Source: Streptomyces sp. R21
GTDB lineage: Bacteria > Actinomycetota > Actinomycetes > Streptomycetales > Streptomycetaceae
Length of the DNA stretch: 64,000 nucleotides
Direction: 5' to 3'
NCBI RefSeq assembly: GCF_041051975.1
Contig: NZ_CP163435.1
Span: 6,799,001 to 6,863,000 of the forward strand
A model generated the notes under the pieces. That model saw only the letters and a program-made list of their open reading frames with translations. It had not been told where the DNA came from and did not search any database. The position numbers and the translations under genes were made by a program. How positions within the stretch are numbered: the first letter of the stretch is position 1; the number at the start of each line of letters is the position of its first letter. Positions 59,043 to 64,000 of this stretch are shown piece after piece.

Positions 59043-61213
59043 GTCTGTGCGTCCATCTCGGTCCACTCGGTCCGGAGCTGGTCGGCCACCGCCGTGCCGC
59101 TCTCGGTGAGTTCCCGCTCGGGCAGTGCGGCCAGTTCCTGAAGCGCCTCCCGCGCCCGCTTCGACGCGATGGACCGGGCTTCCGTGTCGGGGCTCTCGTG
59201 GCGGTCCTGGAAGGCGGCGGCACCGATGAACTCGTTGACGTCGTCGAGCAGTTGACCGGCCCTGCTGCCCGCCGCGGTCAGCTCCGTCGTCTCCCGCAGG
59301 GCGGCGAGCCTCGCCCGCCGGCCGAGGAGGGGTAGGTGGAGCAGGAACTCCTCGGGCGCTACGTCGACGGCCACTCCCAGCGCGCCGGGGGCGTGCACCC
59401 CGAGGTGCATCCCCGCGCCCTTCACCAGCGGTGTCACGGTCGTGGGCACCAGGGTGTTCAGGTCGCTGCGCCAGCCGGGCAGCCGATCGTCCATGATCTC
59501 GTACGCCCGGGTCAGCAGCTTGCCGAAGAGCTCGCGCTCGTCGAGGTCCAGGGGGTCGGTGACGGGGGCGGGGAAGCAGTGGCGGAAGGGGTCGGCGTCG
59601 TCGATCACCAGGCCGTTCTCCACCCACTGCAAGGGGCGCCAGTGCTCGGACTCACCGTCGCCCCGGCGGACTCGTACGGTTCCTTCCGCGTGGCGTACGC
59701 GGAAGCCGTCCTCCTCGGCCGTGACCTCGATCCGGCCGGGCTTCGGCAGACGCACGGTGCCCAGGGTCGGAAGGTGCAGCTGCTGGGCCGGGTGCTCCCA
59801 GGCCAGGGTCGCGTCGGTCCGGGTGCGGGCGGCGGCGGCCATCAGGAAGGAGGCGAGCCAGGCAGGTCGGGGAGGTCCGTCCAGGCCTCGGTTCAGTGCC
59901 GCGCGCGCATACGAATGGGTCAGCATCTCGCTGAACGCCGGTGCCGTCTGCGCGCTTTCGTCAAGGCGGTGCAGGAGCTGCCATGCCGCGGTCCACTCCG
60001 CGTCCGTCGTGGTGCGGTACTGCATGATCACCAACAGCTCACGCGTCAACGCTTCCTGAGCGAACCGGAGTTCCCCGGGATCATGGACGGCCGGGGCGAA
60101 CGGGCGGTCGGTGATCCGTTCCGCCACCCCGTCGACGAAGGCGCGCAGGTCGGCGCAGAAGACGGACGGGTTGTCGAAGCCCCGCTCGGTGCTGTAGCGG
60201 TGTGCGTACAGTCCACCCCCGCAGGACTCCACGACGGGGCAGCGCCTGCAGATCTCGCTGACGCCCTCGATGCCCAACTGGCGGGCCCGCACGCCGGGAT
60301 GCCGGACGTACTCCTCGAAGGTGTGGTGGAAGACGTCGTAGCCGGTGGCGGGCGCTCCGTCGTAGGCGGTTTTCAGGGAGTCCGCCTGCTCGATGGTGCC
60401 GTCGGTCTCCACGACCGCGAGATCGGAAGAGGCCAGCCCCATGGCCTCGGTGAGCGGCGGTCCGCCGCGCAGGGTGCTCTGCACCGAGTCGAAGGTGCGC
60501 ACCTCCATCGGGCGGCCCTGTTCCTGCCAGCGGTCGAAGATCCTCAGCAGCCAGTCCGCATACGGAGTGGGGGAATCCGTGTTTCCGGGGGGCGGTGGAT
60601 TGTCCCAGGTGGAATGCGGAAGCAGATAGTCGATGCGAGGGGGTTCGAGAGCGGCGAGGGCGTCATGGACGGCGAGGGGATCATTCGCCACGTCCACGGT
60701 GCACAGCAGACCCTGGAAGAGGTGACGGTATTCCGGGGAGCGCAGAAGTTCGATCCCGCGCAGCACCTTTTCGTAACTGCTCTTCCCTCGGCGATCCAGC
60801 CGGTGCCGGTCATTCGCGGCCTGGTCACCGTCAAGGGAGATACCGACCTTGACGCCGAATTCCCGGAGGACTTCCAGATGCCGCCGGTGCAGCAGCATGC
60901 CATTGGTGTGCATGCGCAGATCCACCGTCGTGACGGGGGAGAGGATGCGGGTGAGTTCCTCGCAGATACGGCGCAGCCGGGTCGGGCCCACCAGGAGCGG
61001 TTCGCCACCGTGAAGAATGACTGCAATGGAATCGAGCCTGTGTGCCTGGGTGTACGAGAAGAGGCGCAGGCCGATCTGTGTGACCGTTTCCTCGGAGATC
61101 ACGACCGGGCGATCTCGCCAGCTCTGGTCGGCATGCTCGTACATATAGCAGTGGTCGCAAGCGATGTTGCATCTGCTATGGATCTTCAGGACCAGTTCCT
61201 GGATGTGGGTCAC
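59039..61213 (-). CDS. fxsB: FxsB: radical SAM/SPASM cyclophane-forming maturase
   Basis: A 724-residue peptide-modifying enzyme. Cys15, Cys19 and Cys22 (CNIACDHC) bind the radical SAM cluster. VILHGGEPLLVG follows, and the SPASM Cys residues lie in GVSEICRRCPVVESCGGG and VFCADLRAF near residue 320. FxsB links a Phe ring to a side-chain beta carbon in its precursor. The C-terminal 330 residues align with the HExxH-type domain usually fused to it (DADPFRHCFPAP, LVPTTVTPLVKG), but the metal motif reads HLPLL, so that half is probably not catalytic. It is coupled to the AAC(3)-like gene. Confidence 0.9.
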   Translation of the reverse strand: MTHIQELVLKIHSRCNIACDHCYMYEHADQSWRDRPVVISEETVTQIGLRLFSYTQAHRLDSIAVILHGGEPLLVGPTRLRRICEELTRILSPVTTVDLRMHTNGMLLHRRHLEVLREFGVKVGISLDGDQAANDRHRLDRRGKSSYEKVLRGIELLRSPEYRHLFQGLLCTVDVANDPLAVHDALAALEPPRIDYLLPHSTWDNPPPPGNTDSPTPYADWLLRIFDRWQEQGRPMEVRTFDSVQSTLRGGPPLTEAMGLASSDLAVVETDGTIEQADSLKTAYDGAPATGYDVFHHTFEEYVRHPGVRARQLGIEGVSEICRRCPVVESCGGGLYAHRYSTERGFDNPSVFCADLRAFVDGVAERITDRPFAPAVHDPGELRFAQEALTRELLVIMQYRTTTDAEWTAAWQLLHRLDESAQTAPAFSEMLTHSYARAALNRGLDGPPRPAWLASFLMAAAARTRTDATLAWEHPAQQLHLPTLGTVRLPKPGRIEVTAEEDGFRVRHAEGTVRVRRGDGESEHWRPLQWVENGLVIDDADPFRHCFPAPVTDPLDLDERELFGKLLTRAYEIMDDRLPGWRSDLNTLVPTTVTPLVKGAGMHLGVHAPGALGVAVDVAPEEFLLHLPLLGRRARLAALRETTELTAAGSRAGQLLDDVNEFIGAAAFQDRHESPDTEARSIASKRAREALQELAALPERELTESGTAVADQLRTEWTEMDAQT

Positions 61214-61301
61214 CCGCCAAGCGTACGGGTCATCGGCTACAGTCGGGGCCAGTTCAACTCGTCATCCAGTCGCACGAGTTGGAGTGGATGCACACGCGAG
61301 T

Positions 61302-61338
61302 CCGGGGCTCTCGGCGATGGGTGCGCCAAGAGCCCCGG
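61302..61338 (-). terminator. Strong hairpin between fxsA and fxsB
   Basis: CCGGGGCTCT and AGAGCCCCGG form a 10-bp stem. It is extended by GGCG/CGCC after one mismatch, around the loop ATGGGTG. It starts about 20 bases after the precursor stop, with no T run. It could be a partial terminator or an mRNA-stabilising stem that sets a high precursor-to-enzyme ratio. Confidence 0.7.
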
Positions 61339-61358
61339 ATCGTTGGGCCTAGGGTCGT

Positions 61359-61679
61359 TCAGATTGCGGCGTCAAACGTGATCGCCTTCTTCGAACTCCA
61401 CCCGGCGGCATAGGTCAACCGGCCGGTCGACCTCATGACTGCGGCCCTGTCGGCAGCCACCACGGAAATCGGGGTGTGCTGCTTCTGCCGGGAATCAGCT
61501 GATGCCTGCTGGATCGGGGTGGCCCAAGAATTCATGGCTGTCTCATAGCTCCATTCTTCGTTGGCAGATCCAGGCCATCCCGTTCCCGTCGCGAGGTGGG
61601 GGATGAGCATGGGCCTGGAGACGACTGGAGACAGCCTGAGATCTGATGCGGATACTTCATCGCGGACAGTAACACGCAC
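61359..61679 (-). CDS. fxsA: Candidate FxsA-type RiPP precursor
   Basis: A 106-residue frame (83 residues if it starts at the ATG at 61610). It ends KKAITFDAAI, close to the FxSxx-COOH rule that the last five residues are Phe-x-Ser-x-x; here Ser is Ala. It lies directly upstream of fxsB, on the same strand, with a hairpin between. The remainder (ANEEWSYETAMNSWATPIQQ, RAAVMRSTGRLTYAAG) does not resemble precursors that I know. The ribosome site is weak for both starts. It is the best candidate by position and C-terminus. Confidence 0.5.
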   Translation of the reverse strand: MRVTVRDEVSASDLRLSPVVSRPMLIPHLATGTGWPGSANEEWSYETAMNSWATPIQQASADSRQKQHTPISVVAADRAAVMRSTGRLTYAAGWSSKKAITFDAAI

Positions 61680-61997
61680 GGCAGGCGCTCAGCTACCGGG
61701 GGTGACCCTGCTCTCCGTGCGTGTGGGGCCAGGATTTTTCAGGGGTTCACATTCCGGTAATGAGGGCCCTGCGAACGATGTCTTCAGGGGGCAGTGTCAC
61801 TTTGAGTGATGGTGTTTCGGTTGCCCATCGCTTGAGTCCCCCTTGTGCTTTCCCGCATGTGCGGCACATGACCCGCACATCGGCCCGACGGGCGGGTCAT
61901 GCGGATGTCGTAGAGAATTCGAGCACCCCCCGTTGGGCGGCAACGTGCGTTCGGAGGGTGATACGTCGGATCGGCCCCGGGCGTTCAAACCGGGCGT
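61680..61997. other. Gap upstream of fxsA
   Basis: I see no supported gene. The stretch 61700-61900 is richer in A/T than its surroundings and should hold the fxs promoter on the minus strand. No clear -35/-10 pair stands out. Confidence 0.4.
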
Positions 61998-63503
61998 TCA
62001 GAGAGGTGACTGCCACGTCTCCGTCGTACCCCTGCGGCCGCGGCCGTCCGGGTCCTCCGCCGCCCCGTCGTCCCGCACCGTGAGGCGCACCCCGGAGCGG
62101 CCGTCGGGCAGCGTCGCCGTCACGTCCACCACGACCTCGATGCGCGAGACACCGGCCCGGCGGGACGCGGCGGCCAGGGCGCGGCGCAGGGCGGCGAGGA
62201 GGTGGCCGGCGGCGGGTTCCGTGATGCGGTTGTCCACGGCGCCGGTGAAGCGGGTGGACGGCTGGAAACCGAGTACGGCGGCCGCGCCCGCGGTCTCGCG
62301 CAGGACCTTGCCGCGGAAGGTGGTGGGGGCTTCGGCGGGCGGCTGTTGCAGGGCGAAGATCGCCGTGCGGACTTCCTGAATGGTGGACTGGAGTTCGTCG
62401 ACGGCCTTGCCGAGGGTGTCGTGCACGTCCTCGGCCGGAGTCCTGCGCTGCGTGGACTCCAGCATCATGCCGGTCGCGAAGAGCCGCTGGACGACGAGGT
62501 CGTGCAGGTCACGGGCGATGCGGTCACGGTCCTCGAAGACCGCGAGCCGCTCCCGGCTGTGCTGGGCGTCCGCGAGCACCAGCGCCAGTGCGGCCTGGGA
62601 GGCGAACTGGGTGGCGAGCAGCCGTTCCACCGGGCTGTACGGCGGGTCTCCGCGTCGGCGGGGGAGGGCGAGGGTGCCGATGAGGCGGCCAGCGGCCTGG
62701 AGCGGCAGCATCATGCTGGGGCCGAACCGGTGCCGTACCCGCGTCGTCATGCGGGGGTCCGTCGCCGAGTCGTCGATGAACACCGGTTCCCCGCCCAGGA
62801 GTTGATCGAGTACCGGGCTGCCGGGTTCGATGGTCGTGCCGACGATGTCCCCGGGGTCCTCGTGGGTGGAGGCGGTCACGATCTCCATGCCGCCCTCCGG
62901 GGTGGGCTGGAGGATGACGCCGGCCGAGGCGTCGGCGAGGATGCGGGCCCGCTCGGCGACGGTCATCAGCGCGTCGGCGGCGGCCTCCCCGGTCAGCAGG
63001 GCCGTCGTGACCGCGGCGGCCCCCTCGATCCAGCGCTCCCGCTGCCTGGCCGTCTCGTACAGCCTGGCGTTTCCGATGGCGATCCCGGCCTGGGCGGCCA
63101 GCAGGTGGAGCAGTTGCTCGTCCTCGTCCGTGAACGGGCCGCCCGCCTTGTCGGCGAGGTGGAGGGTGCCGAACACCTCGTCCTGGACGCGGATCGGCAC
63201 GCCCACGAAGTCGTGCGACCGCCCGACAGACGCCTGCCCGAGGTCCGCCTGCCCGACGCCCGGCTGCCCGGCCTCCGCTCGCCCAGCGGTCGTCCGCCGT
63301 GCGGAACGCGCGGGCTCGGCCGTGCGGATCTCCGCGAGCCCGTCCTGCCCGGGGGCGGCCGTGCCGAGTGCCGCGTACCGGGCGCCCGTCAGCTCGGCGG
63401 CGCCGTCCACGATGCGCTGGAGGGTGGCCCGCAGTCCGAGGTCGGTGCCGACGCTGAGGACGGCTTCCAGGAGGGGCGGCAGACGGGGGACGGGATCGGT
63501 CAT
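61998..63503 (-). CDS. DevS-like GAF sensor histidine kinase, eroded ATPase end
   Basis: A 501-residue soluble kinase with two GAF domains (about residues 15-150 and 165-310): FVGVPIRVQDEVFGTLHLADK and GSPVLDQLLGGEPVFIDD. The H box DRIARDLHDLVVQRLFATGM has His334. The ATPase domain is worn: the N box reads ALRRALAAASRRA without the Asn that binds Mg-ATP, and after DDGAAEDPDGRG the chain ends where the G2 box should be. It may be a signalling partner or phosphotransfer protein rather than an active kinase. It ends 318 bp before the fxs locus and follows the mbl gene by 13 bp. Confidence 0.87.
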   Translation of the reverse strand: MTDPVPRLPPLLEAVLSVGTDLGLRATLQRIVDGAAELTGARYAALGTAAPGQDGLAEIRTAEPARSARRTTAGRAEAGQPGVGQADLGQASVGRSHDFVGVPIRVQDEVFGTLHLADKAGGPFTDEDEQLLHLLAAQAGIAIGNARLYETARQRERWIEGAAAVTTALLTGEAAADALMTVAERARILADASAGVILQPTPEGGMEIVTASTHEDPGDIVGTTIEPGSPVLDQLLGGEPVFIDDSATDPRMTTRVRHRFGPSMMLPLQAAGRLIGTLALPRRRGDPPYSPVERLLATQFASQAALALVLADAQHSRERLAVFEDRDRIARDLHDLVVQRLFATGMMLESTQRRTPAEDVHDTLGKAVDELQSTIQEVRTAIFALQQPPAEAPTTFRGKVLRETAGAAAVLGFQPSTRFTGAVDNRITEPAAGHLLAALRRALAAASRRAGVSRIEVVVDVTATLPDGRSGVRLTVRDDGAAEDPDGRGRRGTTETWQSPL

Positions 63504-63516
63504 CGCCCGGCCCCGC

Positions 63517-64000
63517 TCAGCCCGCCAGCGGGTCCAGGACCAGCGGCTCGATCTTGCCCTCCAGCATGCAGCCCAGGCCCTGGATGGCACACACGTCGGG
63601 CCGCTCGGCGATGTGCACCGGCATACCCGTCGCGTGCCGCAGCATCTGGTCGAGCCCGGGGAGCAGGGCACTGCCGCCGACCATCATGATCCCTCGGTCG
63701 GCGAGGTCCGCCACCAGATCGGGCGGGCAGGCGCGCAGGACCTTGCCGATTCCGTCCAGTACGGCGGTCAGCGGGGTCTGGATGGCATCGCGTACGGCGG
63801 CGGTGTCGACCTGCACGGAACGGGCGAGGCCGGTGGCCACGTCCCGGCCGTGGATCTCGGTCGACGCCGGGCCGTGCGGGGTCAGCCCGTTCCCGGAGAG
63901 GGCGAGCTGCAGGGGCCGTACCGCCTGACTCGGCAGCATCAGCTCGTGCTGGTGGCGCAGATGCTGCACGATCGCGTGGTCCACGGCCTCGCCGCCCACC
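63517..64000 (-). CDS. mbl: MreB/Mbl-like actin protein, 3' part
   Basis: The last 160 residues of an MreB-family protein, cut by the window edge. GGEAVDHAIVQHLRHQHELML, LSGNGLTPHGPASTEIHGRDV, IGKVLRACPPDLVADLADRGIMMVGGSALLPGLDQMLRHATGMPV and CAIQGLGCMLEG match the C-terminal actin domain. In Streptomyces, MreB and Mbl act in spore-wall formation. The map position fits mbl (S. coelicolor SCO2451 from memory) rather than mreB. The histidine kinase starts 13 bp downstream, so they may share an mRNA. Confidence 0.85.
   Translation of the reverse strand, partial: VGGEAVDHAIVQHLRHQHELMLPSQAVRPLQLALSGNGLTPHGPASTEIHGRDVATGLARSVQVDTAAVRDAIQTPLTAVLDGIGKVLRACPPDLVADLADRGIMMVGGSALLPGLDQMLRHATGMPVHIAERPDVCAIQGLGCMLEGKIEPLVLDPLAG

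Overview
The window is high-GC actinobacterial chromosome, almost certainly Streptomyces. Evidence includes GTG starts with 1-4 bp stop/start overlaps, an HrdA-type sigma factor near dnaG, a SoxR-type box before an FMN reductase, and a GlnR-like box before an assimilatory nitrate reductase. From memory, the recognisable core genes run in the same relative order as the S. coelicolor SCO2478 to SCO2451 interval (FMN reductase, nasA, dnaG, hrdA, mbl). I could not align this.

Left core (1-30 kb). A sensor-domain protein, histidine kinase and LuxR-type regulator come first. Then follow a TauE permease, a class F sortase beside a membrane-anchored surface protein, a SoxR-type redox gene, an ASCH protein, a secreted M4 protease, cutA and a cyclotransferase, a decayed gene piece, and nasA. 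A coupled trio at 12.3-16 kb encodes a free-standing adenylation enzyme, a membrane flavoprotein and a crotonase. It looks like a split version of the fungal TmpL protein. Housekeeping genes follow: YdcF-like, sirohydrochlorin chelatase, dgt, ferredoxin reductase, dnaG, hrdA, a heterodimeric ABC exporter, and an FGGY kinase. Two tandem tRNA-Asn genes and a CAT-anticodon tRNA end this half.

Accessory block (about 30.4-51.9 kb). Directly after the CAT tRNA lies a patchwork of general-stress genes. It holds STAS anti-sigma antagonists, three GNAT paralogs, GAF/ANTAR regulators, a SigB/SigF-type sigma factor, CsbD, Asp23, PRC-barrel proteins, a lipid kinase and many tiny membrane proteins. Much of it exists twice or more, and the second copies carry internal deletions: fused genes, truncated csbD, gutted ANTAR genes, a collapsed sigma gene and a shrunken DUF5994-like gene. 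A conserved 37-bp element and a conserved GAACCGAGGCG leader mark the STAS/GNAT units. I see no integrase or transposase.

Right part (52-64 kb). After an alpha/beta hydrolase comes a minus-strand fxs-type RiPP locus: a candidate precursor ending FDAAI, a radical SAM/SPASM maturase (FxsB), an AAC(3)-family protein, TIR-like FxsC, and a 1310-residue ATPase/NB-ARC/TPR protein (FxsT). The FxsB C-terminal domain has lost its HExxH motif, and the precursor has Ala where FxSxx peptides have Ser. A GAF histidine kinase with an eroded ATPase end and the 3' part of an MreB/Mbl gene close the window.
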